64,000 nucleotides of DNA from Prochlorococcus sp. scB243_495K23 (lineage in GTDB: Bacteria; Cyanobacteriota; Cyanobacteriia; PCC-6307; Cyanobiaceae), in NCBI GenBank assembly GCA_000635495.1, contig JFLW01000087.1, forward strand, positions 1 through 64,000, read 5' to 3'. A model generated the notes under the pieces. It had not been told where the DNA came from, did not search any database, and was given only the letters and a program-made list of their open reading frames with translations. The position numbers and the translations under genes are program-made. Each line of letters opens with the position of its first letter. Position 1 is the first letter of the stretch. Below, piece after piece: positions 30,475 to 46,629 of this stretch.

Positions 30475-31215
30475 ATGGTTAAAATTCATATTTATAACGA
30501 AATGAAAAAACAAAACATTCCAGAAGAAATTCTTTCCTTAATAACTGAAGAAGAAATAAATTTATTTCAAGAGTTACAAATTAAAATTAAAGAATTAAAT
30601 AATAAGAGCAATCTCACAAGATTAACTGATGGTGATGATTATTGGGTATCTCAAGTTTTTGACAGCATTTGGCCATTCAAAGCTTTCACGAATATTAATT
30701 TTGATAATAAAAAATTTTTAGATATTGGATCAGGCTGTGGCTTCCCAGGTTTAGCTTATGCAATAACTCATCCTAATTCTGAGATATACCTAATTGATTC
30801 TTTGAAAAAGAAAACAGATGCAATAAAAATTTTAGTTGAGCAGATCAATTTCAAAAACAATATTCATGTAATCAATGATCGTGTTGAGAAATTGGCCCAC
30901 CATTCGTCAATGAGAAATAATTTTAATATTGCAACAACTAGAGCGGTTAGTAATCCATCAACAGTTTCTGAATATATACTACCAATGTTAAAAAAAGAAG
31001 GGTTTGGTGTTTTATATTGTGGCAAATGGACTAATCAAGAAAGCAAAAATCTAGATAAAACTTTAGAAATATTAGAAGGGAAAGTTAAAGATAAAAAAGA
31101 GATACTATTACCAAGAAATAAAGGCACCCGAAATATTATTCTTATTCAACCAAAGAATAATTGTCCTGAAATTTACCCAAGAAAAGTTGGCAAACCTGAA
31201 AAAAATCCATTATGA
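30475..31215 (+). CDS. rsmG: 16S rRNA (guanine527-N7)-methyltransferase
   Basis: The 246-residue SAM-dependent enzyme methylates G527 of 16S rRNA. Characteristic parts are NLTRLTDGDDYWVSQVFDS (the cyanobacterial form of the NLT motif), the SAM site DIGSGCGFPGLAYAI near residues 83-97, and TTRAVSNPSTVSEYILPML. The ATG at 30475 is used here; an in-frame ATG at 30502 is a possible alternative. It is convergent with the aldo/keto reductase gene with a gap of two bases. Confidence 0.94.
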   Translation: MVKIHIYNEMKKQNIPEEILSLITEEEINLFQELQIKIKELNNKSNLTRLTDGDDYWVSQVFDSIWPFKAFTNINFDNKKFLDIGSGCGFPGLAYAITHPNSEIYLIDSLKKKTDAIKILVEQINFKNNIHVINDRVEKLAHHSSMRNNFNIATTRAVSNPSTVSEYILPMLKKEGFGVLYCGKWTNQESKNLDKTLEILEGKVKDKKEILLPRNKGTRNIILIQPKNNCPEIYPRKVGKPEKNPL

Positions 31216-31217
31216 AA

Positions 31218-32411
31218 TTATTTTCTTGATAATCTTTTAGTATTCTTATCTCCAAACTTTTCTTTTAAATTTCTCAATTTTTTTATAACTTTTTTTGGAT
31301 TTAAATGTCCTTCTAATACTTTCAATAATTGTCCTTCAGAAACATCTACATCTAGTAAATTCGCGTTGCATCCTGGGAACCAGTGGCTTCCATTACCAAG
31401 CAATTGATATCTAGCTCTTGCATATCCTTCCATACCCAACCAATCAATTAAATTTGAAAGCCAAAGCAAAACAGGAATATTAATATTTCCCGGAGTATAT
31501 TCCCAACTTGGTAAATTTCTATTCCAATTTTGATGCCACTCTAAACCTAAGGAATTAATTGATTCCTGCCTTAATTTGTTAATTATCTTAGGCACATACT
31601 TCTCAGATTCTGATAACAATGAGACAGCTTCTAAATGCAGAGCAAAATCTGTCTCTTTTGCAATACCGACACTCAAAGTATGGACATTTTGATTTCTTAA
31701 GCAAAAAAGATCATTAAAAACTATAGGATGAAGTGGTTTACAAAATTCCAACATTTTTCTTGAGGGAGTATGAAGATGTCCCCCTTTATCAGTGGGACTT
31801 ATTATGAAAACCCCAAGATCATGCTTATTAGCTAAATTAATAACCTTTATATTTTCCTGATTAATGAAATACCAGTGCAAATTTACATAATCAAATAAGT
31901 TTGTTGATATGGCCTTTTCAATAAGTGAAGATTTTCCATGGGTTGAAAATCCAATAGATCCAATTAAATTTTCTTTTTGAAAATTCCTCAAAATATCAAT
32001 GCAACCTCCATGTCGAATAGCCTGATGTAAATGTTCAGCAGTATTGATACCATGTATTGCTAACAAATCAATTTTTTTAACTTTCAATTTTTCAATGCTA
32101 GATAATACATCTCGCTCAAAAATTTCCGGATCACTATTTGGCGGAATCTTTGTTTGGATTATATTAGGGATTTTCTTAGTATTCTTAAAACACATCCCTA
32201 ATTGCACCTCAGAAGTTCCATAGTACTTGGCGGTTTCTACATGACTTAAGCCATATTGTGTTGCAAGATCTAATATATTTTCTACTTTATTTTGCTCTTC
32301 GTATGAAACCTGAGAAAAATCTAATTGATCCCAACTTTTTTGAAATCTCATACCACCTAAAGATAAAACAGGAATCTTCAGATTAGTTCTACCAAATCTA
32401 CGATATTGCAT
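31218..32411 (-). CDS. Aldo/keto reductase family protein
   Basis: The 397-residue protein has an AKR TIM barrel over about residues 1-300 (start MQYRRFGRTNLKIPVLSLGGM, later DLLAIHGIN, IGFSTHG and FIISPTDKGG). The usual catalytic Asp of the DTA motif is replaced by Glu59 (VETAKYYGTSE). The C-terminal extension contains GSHWFPGCNANLLDV and only one Cys, so no Fe-S cluster is expected there. A [4Fe-4S] ferredoxin gene lies 10 bases upstream and may be its redox partner. Substrate unknown. Confidence 0.83.
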   Translation of the reverse strand: MQYRRFGRTNLKIPVLSLGGMRFQKSWDQLDFSQVSYEEQNKVENILDLATQYGLSHVETAKYYGTSEVQLGMCFKNTKKIPNIIQTKIPPNSDPEIFERDVLSSIEKLKVKKIDLLAIHGINTAEHLHQAIRHGGCIDILRNFQKENLIGSIGFSTHGKSSLIEKAISTNLFDYVNLHWYFINQENIKVINLANKHDLGVFIISPTDKGGHLHTPSRKMLEFCKPLHPIVFNDLFCLRNQNVHTLSVGIAKETDFALHLEAVSLLSESEKYVPKIINKLRQESINSLGLEWHQNWNRNLPSWEYTPGNINIPVLLWLSNLIDWLGMEGYARARYQLLGNGSHWFPGCNANLLDVDVSEGQLLKVLEGHLNPKKVIKKLRNLKEKFGDKNTKRLSRK

Positions 32412-32421
32412 CTTTTTGATA

Positions 32422-32781
32422 TTAATGCTTATTCATTCTCGGTGGCTTTCCAAATGTTTGAAACATATCCCTATCGAGACTATTCTCTAAATCATCTAAT
32501 TTTTCAAATTTGACCCAATGAATACAATCAACAGGGCATGTATCTATTGCTTCTTGTATGACATCAGAACTATCTCCATCTTGCCTAATAGCTCTACTTC
32601 TACCATGAAATTCATCAACAGTGAAAGTGTTCGAAGCGACGTGAACACAGTACTGACAACCAATACACTTTGATTCATCAACCCATACAGCCATTTCGGC
32701 TAACTGGCCACCTAAAACAGGCTCATAGCCTGTAATCTCAATATTTTCTTCAGTACTATGTAATGGATCCGTAAAATCCAT
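32422..32781 (-). CDS. [4Fe-4S] single-cluster ferredoxin
   Basis: The 119-residue protein has the ferredoxin motif CIGCQYC (Cys39, Cys42, Cys45), with the fourth ligand Cys82 in TCPVDC; Cys86 is extra. The second cluster of bacterial 2[4Fe-4S] ferredoxins is absent (the expected fourth Cys after Cys45 is replaced in VHVAS). N- and C-terminal extensions flank the cluster region. It sits between the DUF1257 gene and the aldo/keto reductase gene, all minus strand with gaps of about 10 bases. Similar ferredoxins occur widely in cyanobacteria; the partner is unknown. Confidence 0.88.
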   Translation of the reverse strand: MDFTDPLHSTEENIEITGYEPVLGGQLAEMAVWVDESKCIGCQYCVHVASNTFTVDEFHGRSRAIRQDGDSSDVIQEAIDTCPVDCIHWVKFEKLDDLENSLDRDMFQTFGKPPRMNKH

Positions 32782-32790
32782 ATCCTGACA

Positions 32791-33183
32791 TTAGTTTTCC
32801 CACTTAGTTAAGACCAATTCGATAGAACCATCATTTTTATTTTTTTGCTCTACTATTTGATATCCATCTTCTTGCGTTTTAGAAATGATTGTTTGGTAAG
32901 CATACATTTGTGTAACTTTTGAGATAAATCTTTCTACTGGAATCTCAAAGTTCCATAGATCAAGGTCAGTAACTAATTCATATGCATTAGAATTGCTATC
33001 CCATTTAAATCCAACTTTGGTATCACCAGGTAAATTCATACTTATATCAACGGCTGTGAATTGACCTTTATATCCTTTTACAAACTTTTCTTCTTGATTA
33101 ATACTATAACCGAAATGATTTAAAGCCTTAATTAATGGCTCTACTTCTTTAAGCTGAGTTTTAATTGTACTAAAATGAGACAT
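32791..33183 (-). CDS. ycf35: Ycf35 / DUF1257 family protein
   Basis: The 130-residue soluble protein starts MSHFSTIKTQLKEVEPLIKAL and contains VKGYKGQFTAVDISM, GFKWDSNSNAYELV and QMYAYQTI, which fit DUF1257, also found in red algal plastids as Ycf35. The biochemical role is unknown. Its start overlaps the end of the DUF2997 gene by 14 bases, and these two families are commonly neighbours, so they probably work together. Confidence 0.85.
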   Translation of the reverse strand: MSHFSTIKTQLKEVEPLIKALNHFGYSINQEEKFVKGYKGQFTAVDISMNLPGDTKVGFKWDSNSNAYELVTDLDLWNFEIPVERFISKVTQMYAYQTIISKTQEDGYQIVEQKNKNDGSIELVLTKWEN

Positions 33184-33385
33184 TAGATTCGTTATTTAAT
33201 TGTGTTAAGTTTTCACTTTGATTAGAGATGAAAGCATCAGAAGTTTTATTCTTAACTGTTACTTTACCGAGAGCGTCTTCGAGATTTTTTGTAGCTTCAT
33301 TGCATGAATTTCCAGTAAATCCCTCAACAGTCTCTTCAACTCTTCCGTCTTGATGAATTTTGAATCTCAATGTTTTTTGAGGCAT
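33170..33385 (-). CDS. DUF2997 family protein
   Basis: The 71-residue protein begins MPQKTLRFKIHQDGRVEETVEGFTG and has the conserved NSCNEATKNLEDALG segment of DUF2997. I start it at the ATG at 33385; the frame extends three codons further to a TTG, which is less likely. It overlaps the DUF1257 gene by 14 bases. Function unknown. A 147-base spacer separates it from the HEAT-repeat gene upstream; that spacer holds no gene I can see. Confidence 0.8.
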   Translation of the reverse strand: MPQKTLRFKIHQDGRVEETVEGFTGNSCNEATKNLEDALGKVTVKNKTSDAFISNQSENLTQLNNESNVSF

Positions 33386-33532
33386 TAAATTCAAGTACTG
33401 TGTAATTTTACTTTATATAGAATAACGAAAATATTTTGTTTCAGTTGGTACAAGTTAATTAATTTTACTTTTTATATTGAATATCTGATAAATTAATTAA
33501 TTATCTAGTGTTCTTGTAAAAAATTAAGATTT

Positions 33533-34300
33533 TTAATTATAAAAACCTTGCATCCCCATAGAATCAAGGGCAGTTTTTGCTTCTTCCATAACAGATGGCT
33601 CTTTATCGAAGAGGGCTATCTTAGTGCATTCATCAACAAAACTCTCTTGGAATGTATTGTTTAATTTTTCGTACAACCTACACAATGACCAAATACAATT
33701 ACTTCTTACACCTGATTCATTATCTATCTTTAAACTTATTAAAAGTTGTTCTGCTGCTAATTGAGCGTTCTCAAAAGAAACATTTCCAATTTCAGCTAAA
33801 GAACTTGATGACCATAACCTTACTGCAGCCACATCATTCTTTAAAGCATTTATTAATGGTTCTAAAACAATTTGGTTATCATAATTAGCTAAGCTCCATG
33901 CAGTTGCTCTTCTGACATAAGCATTATCATCTGTCTTCAAAAGACTGACAAGTTTCTGTACTGCGCTAGGACATGGATTACGACCTAAAGCATATACAGC
34001 ACTCATTCTTTCAACAGGGCAAGGTTGATCTAGCAATGGTAATAGAAGGGGAAAAGATCTTTGATCTCTATACTCACAAAATATTCGTAAGCCTTGTATT
34101 CGCTCTTCTCTATTACCTTTGAGCAATTTCAAAGCTTCATCACACTCTTGACTAATATTTAAATTTTTTGAAAAAGCATCTTCATCAATTTGTTCTAAAG
34201 GATCTATTTCAATCTCTAAAGCCAATTCTCTTGCTAAAACATCTGGATCAACCGCAATTTCCGCAAGGCTTTCTTTTTTAGGATCCTCATTTTTCGTCAT
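33533..34300 (-). CDS. HEAT-repeat protein (PBS lyase HEAT-like)
   Basis: The 255-residue acidic protein has five or six tandem helical repeats between about residues 60 and 230, with recurring patterns such as RMSAVYALG, YVRRATAWSLANYD, AVRLWSSSSLAEIG and GVRSNCIWSLCRL. Such repeats mediate protein-protein contact and in cyanobacteria occur in phycobilin lyases (CpcE, NblB), but no lyase-specific motif is seen and the role here is unknown. It is upstream of the DUF2997/DUF1257/ferredoxin genes on the same strand. Confidence 0.82.
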   Translation of the reverse strand: MTKNEDPKKESLAEIAVDPDVLARELALEIEIDPLEQIDEDAFSKNLNISQECDEALKLLKGNREERIQGLRIFCEYRDQRSFPLLLPLLDQPCPVERMSAVYALGRNPCPSAVQKLVSLLKTDDNAYVRRATAWSLANYDNQIVLEPLINALKNDVAAVRLWSSSSLAEIGNVSFENAQLAAEQLLISLKIDNESGVRSNCIWSLCRLYEKLNNTFQESFVDECTKIALFDKEPSVMEEAKTALDSMGMQGFYN

Positions 34301-34319
34301 TGTTAAAAAACTAAAAATA

Positions 34320-34445
34320 TTAATTCATGGGGGCAGGAGACATCATATCTCCTGGCAACCAAATTCTTGCACTTACCGCAAAGAAGGCAATCCCAAAAAG
34401 TGCGACGATAGCGAATGGTAAAATTTTTGTCTTAATAAAACCCAA
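34320..34445 (-). CDS. 41-residue single-span membrane peptide
   Basis: From a TTG at 34445 to TAA at 34320 the frame encodes MGFIKTKILPFAIVALFGIA followed by FFAVSARIWLPGDMMSPAPMN. It has one clear membrane helix (about residues 8-27) with a short positively charged N-terminus and a WLPGDMMSPAP tail, the style of small photosynthetic membrane subunits, although I cannot match it to a named Psb, Psa, Pet or Ndh subunit. The start is uncertain because no ATG exists in frame; ATT at 34436 is another option. It lies between rlmN and the HEAT-repeat gene. Confidence 0.5.
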   Translation of the reverse strand: MGFIKTKILPFAIVALFGIAFFAVSARIWLPGDMMSPAPMN

Positions 34446-34514
34446 AGAATCAAAACATATTTAGTCAATAATAACCTGTTTAAGAGATTTTTAAAAAATT
34501 TTTATTAGATAATA

Positions 34515-35573
<1,059 letters not shown>

Positions 35574-35590
35574 TTATTTGAAAACTATTT

Positions 35591-35746
<156 letters not shown>

Positions 35747-35798
35747 TTACAAATTTAAAAAATTCATTCTAGTCACTAAAAATAATAATAGATAATAT

Positions 35799-39926
<4,128 letters not shown>

Positions 39927-39933
39927 TTAAAGA

Positions 39934-41844
<1,911 letters not shown>

Positions 41845-41876
41845 CTAATTTAAATTAAAAGGTTTTAATTGAGTAT

Positions 41877-44800
41877 TTAATCTTCCTCATATTCAGAGGT
41901 TCCGAGTGATTCGTAAGTCGGCCTTGATGGAGTATTTCTTCTCGGATTGATATCTTGCATTAAATCTACCTCTTTTCCTTCGTCTGTATAAACCCCTATA
42001 TCCAAGCCTAATGATTGTAATTCTCTCATAAGAACTTTAAATGACTCAGGAGTACCAGGCCTTGGGATCGGTTTACCTTTTACGATCGCATTAAGCGCTT
42101 CATTTCGTCCTTGCATATCATCAGATTTAACTGTTAACAATTCTTGAAGAGTATAAGCGGCTCCATAAGCTTCAAGAGCCCATACTTCCATTTCTCCAAG
42201 CCTTTGTCCACCTTGCTGAGCTTTACCGCCCAAGGGTTGCTGAGTAACCAAAGAGTAAGGACCAGTAGATCTTGCATGAATTTTATCATCCACCAAATGA
42301 ACTAATTTGAGGAAGTGAGAGTATCCAACAGCAACTGGCTGATCGAAGGGTTCCCCTGTTCTACCATCTTTAAGTAATAACTTTCCAGGATCTTCAGGAT
42401 TGTAAACCCATGCTTTACCTGGCTGTTTCGAAGCTTCCTCTAAAAATGCTTGAACAGTTTGATGTGATTTTTCAGCTCCATACATTTCATCAAATGGAAC
42501 AACTTTAACCCGGCAATTTAAGTTGGAGGCTGCCCAGCCCATCAATAATTCAAAAACTTGACCTACATTCATCCTACTTGGGACTCCTAAAGGATTAAGA
42601 ACTATGTCCACAGGGGTTCCATCAGGTAAATAAGGCATATCTTCTCTTGGTAAGATTCTGCTAATAATTCCTTTATTTCCATGCCTACCAGCCATTTTGT
42701 CACCTACTTGAATTTTCCTTCTCTGAGCCACATAAACTCTAACAACCATGTTGGCTCCTGGAGGTAATTCATCACCTTGTTCTCTAGTATAAATGCGAAC
42801 ATCCAAAACCCTTCCCTTTTCAGTTTTAGGTACCCTGAGGGAATTATCTCTCACATCTCGAGCCTTTTCACCGAAAATAGCTCTTAACAGTTTTTCTTCA
42901 GGTGGTTGGTCTGATTCCCCTTTTGGAGTTACTTTGCCTACGAGAATATCTCCACTCTCAACAAAAGCACCAATCCTAATAATTCCCATCTCATCAAGAT
43001 TATTTAAGCTTTCTTCTGAGATATTAGGAATCTCTCTTGTGATTTCTTCAGGACCTAGCTTCGTTTGTCTTGCTTCAATTTCATATTTTTCAATATGTAC
43101 TGAGGTGTATAAATCATCAGTTACCATCCTCTCGCTCACAAGTATGGCATCTTCATAGTTGTACCCCTCCCATGGCATATAAGCAATTAAAACGTTTTGG
43201 CCAAGGGCTATTTCTCCCCCTTCGCAAGCGGAGCCATCTGCTAAAACCTGTCCAGATATAACTTTATCTCCAATTTTCACTATAGGTCTTTGGTTGAGGC
43301 AGGTATCTTGATTTGATCTTTGATATTTCTGAAGATAGTGAAAATGTTCATTACCATGCTCATCTTTAACGACAATCTCATTAGCGTCTACATAAGATAC
43401 AGTTCCATTAACTTTTGTTATGGGAACCATTCCCGAATCTCTAGCGACTTGAGATTCTAAACCTGTACCAACTAAAGGGCGTTCTGGCCTTAGCAATGGA
43501 ACAGCTTGGCGTTGCATATTTGACCCCATGAGAGCTCTATTAGCATCATCATGTTCCAAGAAAGGAATAAGTGAAGTAGCAACTGAAATTACCTGAACCG
43601 GAGAAAGCTGAACATAATCAACTTGATGAGGAGGGACCTTTTCAAAATCCTGTCTGTATCTTACTGGTATTAGATTTGCAATTATATTGCCGTCCTTGTC
43701 AGTAGCGACGTCTCCTGGAGCCACCCTACACTCATCTTCTAAATCAGCAGAAAGATAAACCGGATTACCCTCCTTGTTAACTTTACCGTTATTAACTTCC
43801 CAAAAAGGTGTTTCAATAAAACCGTACTCATTAACTCTTGCGTGGGTAGCTAAAGAATTTATAAGTCCTGCATTTGGACCTTCAGGAGTCTCGATGGGAC
43901 ATAATCTTCCATAATGTGAAGGGTGAATATCTCTTACAGCAAAGCCTGCTCTTTCTCGAGTTAAACCCCCTGGACCTAATGCCGAGATTCTTCTCTTGTG
44001 TGTTAATTCAGCAAGAGGATTAGTTTGATCCATGAACTGACTTAATTGACTGGAGCCAAAAAATTCCTTTATGGCAGCAACCAAAGGTTTGGGATTGACT
44101 AGTTGAGCGGGAGTTAAAGAATCTGTTTCTCCTACAGTCATTCTTTCTTTGATAATTCTTTCTAAACGATTAAGTCCAACCCGAACTTGGTTTTGAAGAA
44201 GTTCTCCTACAGATCTAACCCTCCGATTACCAAGATGGTCAATATCATCCAAACTAGCGCCGCCAATATCCAATTCAAGATTAATTAAATAATCAATGGT
44301 AGAAAGAACATCTTCATGGGTAAGTGTTCTAACTTCGTCTGGGACGGTAAGTCTCAATTTTTTATTTATTTTATATCTACCAACTCGGCCCAAATCATAT
44401 CTTTTGGGATCAAAGAATCTACTGTGTAATAGCTGTTGTCCGCCAGAAACGGAGGGTGGTTCACCAGGACGTAGCTTCTTGTATAGCTCAAGTAATGCTT
44501 GATCTTCTGAATTAATACCCTCGTCATTAGCTGACTCAATTGAGCTTTGATAAAACTCGGGATGCCTAAGTTTATCGACCACATCATTATCTGAAAGACC
44601 CATAGCTCTCATAAGAACATGAGCATTAATTTTTCTAGTTTTATCAACTCTCACATAAAGTAAATTATTTTTGTCAGTCTCGAATTTTAACCATGCTCCT
44701 CTATTAGGAATAACGCTAGCGTTGTAAGTTCTTCTACCATTTTTATCCAGTTCATCTTTGAAATATACTCCAGGGCTTCGAACAATTTGATTAACAATAA

Positions 44801-45170
44801 CTCTTTCTGCTCCATTAATAATGAAAGTTCCTCTTTCAGTCATTAAAGGTAATTCGCCAATAAATACTTCTTGTTCTTTAATTTCCCCTGTCTCTTTATT
44901 AATTAACCTGCAAATTACATACATCTGAGATGCAAATGTAGCATCTCTTCTTTTGGCTTCCTCAACATCATGCCTAGGTCTTTTTAACCTGTACTCTTCG
45001 CCGATGAAGTGTAACTCTAATTTACCTGTGTAATCAGAAATGGGGGAAAAATTTTGTAATTCTTCTATTAAACCCTTTTCCAAAAACCATTTAAAGCTTG
45101 CTCTTTGTACTTCAACTAAATCTGGTAGATAAGTAGCTGTTTTTGCTACCTGTAAAGCGCTACTGCTCAT
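41877..45170 (-). CDS. rpoB: RNA polymerase beta subunit
   Basis: The 1097-residue protein shows the standard beta-subunit landmarks: [20 protein letters not shown], the rifampicin region [45 protein letters not shown], and the C-terminal [26 protein letters not shown]. In the rifampicin region the fork-loop residues are wild type by inspection. The cyanobacterial length is short for lack of the E. coli insertions. It begins the rpoB-rpoC1-rpoC2 block, with a 219-base spacer from tatD that may hold a promoter. Confidence 0.98.
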   Translation of the reverse strand: MSSSALQVAKTATYLPDLVEVQRASFKWFLEKGLIEELQNFSPISDYTGKLELHFIGEEYRLKRPRHDVEEAKRRDATFASQMYVICRLINKETGEIKEQEVFIGELPLMTERGTFIINGAERVIVNQIVRSPGVYFKDELDKNGRRTYNASVIPNRGAWLKFETDKNNLLYVRVDKTRKINAHVLMRAMGLSDNDVVDKLRHPEFYQSSIESANDEGINSEDQALLELYKKLRPGEPPSVSGGQQLLHSRFFDPKRYDLGRVGRYKINKKLRLTVPDEVRTLTHEDVLSTIDYLINLELDIGGASLDDIDHLGNRRVRSVGELLQNQVRVGLNRLERIIKERMTVGETDSLTPAQLVNPKPLVAAIKEFFGSSQLSQFMDQTNPLAELTHKRRISALGPGGLTRERAGFAVRDIHPSHYGRLCPIETPEGPNAGLINSLATHARVNEYGFIETPFWEVNNGKVNKEGNPVYLSADLEDECRVAPGDVATDKDGNIIANLIPVRYRQDFEKVPPHQVDYVQLSPVQVISVATSLIPFLEHDDANRALMGSNMQRQAVPLLRPERPLVGTGLESQVARDSGMVPITKVNGTVSYVDANEIVVKDEHGNEHFHYLQKYQRSNQDTCLNQRPIVKIGDKVISGQVLADGSACEGGEIALGQNVLIAYMPWEGYNYEDAILVSERMVTDDLYTSVHIEKYEIEARQTKLGPEEITREIPNISEESLNNLDEMGIIRIGAFVESGDILVGKVTPKGESDQPPEEKLLRAIFGEKARDVRDNSLRVPKTEKGRVLDVRIYTREQGDELPPGANMVVRVYVAQRRKIQVGDKMAGRHGNKGIISRILPREDMPYLPDGTPVDIVLNPLGVPSRMNVGQVFELLMGWAASNLNCRVKVVPFDEMYGAEKSHQTVQAFLEEASKQPGKAWVYNPEDPGKLLLKDGRTGEPFDQPVAVGYSHFLKLVHLVDDKIHARSTGPYSLVTQQPLGGKAQQGGQRLGEMEVWALEAYGAAYTLQELLTVKSDDMQGRNEALNAIVKGKPIPRPGTPESFKVLMRELQSLGLDIGVYTDEGKEVDLMQDINPRRNTPSRPTYESLGTSEYEED

Positions 45171-45350
45171 CCAAGAAAACCTGCGATTTTGTGAGATTTA
45201 CTATTTACTTTTAATTTACTTAATAATTAGTCTTTTAACTTGTCACTCAAAATGAAATCAAAAATTAAATCTCGATTTCAATAAAAAAAACAATCTAATA
45301 ATAAAATTAATTTTTTTTTAATGCTGATAAATGATAACTGAGTTTGTTAA

Positions 45351-45356
45351 AGTCAA
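45351..45356 (-). promoter_or_regulatory. Candidate -35 box for rpoBC1C2
   Basis: TTGACT on the minus strand lies 181 bases upstream of rpoB, in the 219-base tatD-rpoB spacer. The -10 region is less clear (ttatcatttatc about 16-25 bases on). The spacer otherwise holds only AT-rich sequence. A separate promoter for rpoB after tatD would be expected from spacing; this exact site is weakly supported. Confidence 0.25.
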
Positions 45357-45389
45357 AAAATTAAGAAAAATTTCCAGTAATTCCTAATA

Positions 45390-46199
45390 CTAACAGCTGC
45401 TGCGTCTACTTAACAAGTCAAATTTAAACAAATCTTCAGCATTCTTATATGACTCTCTAGCAATTGTAGCTAATTCAGTAGATCTCAAATCTGCCATAAA
45501 ATTGGCAACATTTTCAACAAACGCAGGTTCATTTCTTTTACCCCTATGTGGGACAGGAGCTAAAAATGGTGAATCAGTTTCAATTAAGTATTTATCATTT
45601 GGGACTATTTTGGCACACTCATGAATTTCATATGCTTTTGGGAAGGTGACTATACCACTAAAACTTATGTAAAATCCAAAATCCAAGAAATGCTTCATTT
45701 CTTTTGGTGTTCCTGTCCAACAATGAAGTACACCATCAGGACATTTTCCTTTTTTAGAGAGATCACTACATATTTCAATCATTTCATTTGCAGCATCTCT
45801 GCAATGGATAATTACGGGCAATTGAAGTTCATAAGCTAATTCCATTTGCGGAATAAGTGCTTCAATCTGCTGAGTTTTATTTTCGTTTTTAAAAAAATCC
45901 AAGCCTAATTCCCCAATAGCTACAACTCTTCTATCTTCTAAAGCTGATTTTCTTAGTAGAGATTTTGAACTTTGTTCCCATTTTTTTGCTTCTAGCGGAT
46001 GCAAACCAACCGAATAGTAAATTTCATTAAATTCATGGGATATTTTTTTCAACTTTGGAATCTCTGTTAATTCACAACAAGCATGAACTAATTTTTTTAT
46101 ACCTTTTGAACGCAATCTTAAAACAACATCTTCAAGATCTTTCTCAAAATTTTCAAATATTAAATGACAGTGCGAGTCTATGAGTTCTATATCGCTCAT
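45390..46199 (-). CDS. tatD: TatD-family metal-dependent hydrolase/DNase
   Basis: The 269-residue TIM-barrel hydrolase carries the metal ligands His10 and His12 (DSHCHL), a Glu in GELGLDFF, His in VIIHCRDA, and the Asp in ETDSPFLAP. TatD enzymes act as 3'-5' exonucleases or related phosphoesterases. The length is normal, and the end is LSRRSSC. It lies 17 bases after rpsT on the same strand; the rpsT-tatD-rpoB order is a familiar cyanobacterial arrangement. Confidence 0.94.
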   Translation of the reverse strand: MSDIELIDSHCHLIFENFEKDLEDVVLRLRSKGIKKLVHACCELTEIPKLKKISHEFNEIYYSVGLHPLEAKKWEQSSKSLLRKSALEDRRVVAIGELGLDFFKNENKTQQIEALIPQMELAYELQLPVIIHCRDAANEMIEICSDLSKKGKCPDGVLHCWTGTPKEMKHFLDFGFYISFSGIVTFPKAYEIHECAKIVPNDKYLIETDSPFLAPVPHRGKRNEPAFVENVANFMADLRSTELATIARESYKNAEDLFKFDLLSRRSSC

Positions 46200-46216
46200 A
46201 ATTATGATCTGTCTTT

Positions 46217-46510
46217 TTACTTAGTGGTAAGAGTAGTTTTTACAAAATTATTGATTTTCGATTTTTTATTAGCGCCGTTGTTCTTGTGAAGAACATTTTT
46301 TTTGACTGCTTTATCAATTAAGCTAAAAGCTTTATTGAGACTTGTTTTCACTAAATTTTTATTATCCTCATTAGGATTTTTCTTATATTTTTCGCAATTC
46401 TCCATGGTTCTTTTGGTTAAAGTCCTAACAGTAGATTTATATGACTTGTTTATTAAACGATTTCTTTCGGCAATTTGTATTCTCTTTTTTGCTGATTTGA
46501 TGTTTGCCAC
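46217..46510 (-). CDS. rpsT: 30S ribosomal protein S20
   Basis: The 97-residue basic protein begins MANIKSAKKRIQIAERNRLIN and continues with the Lys-rich helices typical of bS20, ending in NNFVKTTLTTK. It binds the 5' domain of 16S rRNA. It is the first gene of the minus-strand run through tatD and the RNA polymerase genes, 119 bases from divergent hisD. Confidence 0.97.
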   Translation of the reverse strand: MANIKSAKKRIQIAERNRLINKSYKSTVRTLTKRTMENCEKYKKNPNEDNKNLVKTSLNKAFSLIDKAVKKNVLHKNNGANKKSKINNFVKTTLTTK

Positions 46511-46536
46511 AGAGGGTGCGTAAATATAAGATTTTT

Positions 46537-46566
46537 ATCATAACAAATAAATCGACTACTAATCAA
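46537..46566 (-). promoter_or_regulatory. Candidate sigma-70 promoter of rpsT
   Basis: On the minus strand TTGATT (46566-46561) and TATGAT (46542-46537) are separated by 18 bases, a near-consensus pair. Transcription would begin around 46530, about 20 bases upstream of the rpsT ATG. The site is inferred from hexamers and spacing. Confidence 0.45.
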
Positions 46567-46571
46567 TCATA

Positions 46572-46577
46572 TATAAT
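46572..46577 (+). promoter_or_regulatory. Candidate -10 box of hisD
   Basis: A perfect TATAAT lies 52 bases upstream of the hisD ATG within the 119-base divergent spacer. No convincing -35 hexamer is seen at the normal distance. If used, the 5' leader would be about 45 bases and the promoter would overlap the rpsT promoter back to back. Confidence 0.35.
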
Positions 46578-46629
46578 TTAGAAAATATTAATTTGGGTTT
46601 TGAGCCTTTCTATTTGAAAAATTAAGCAA

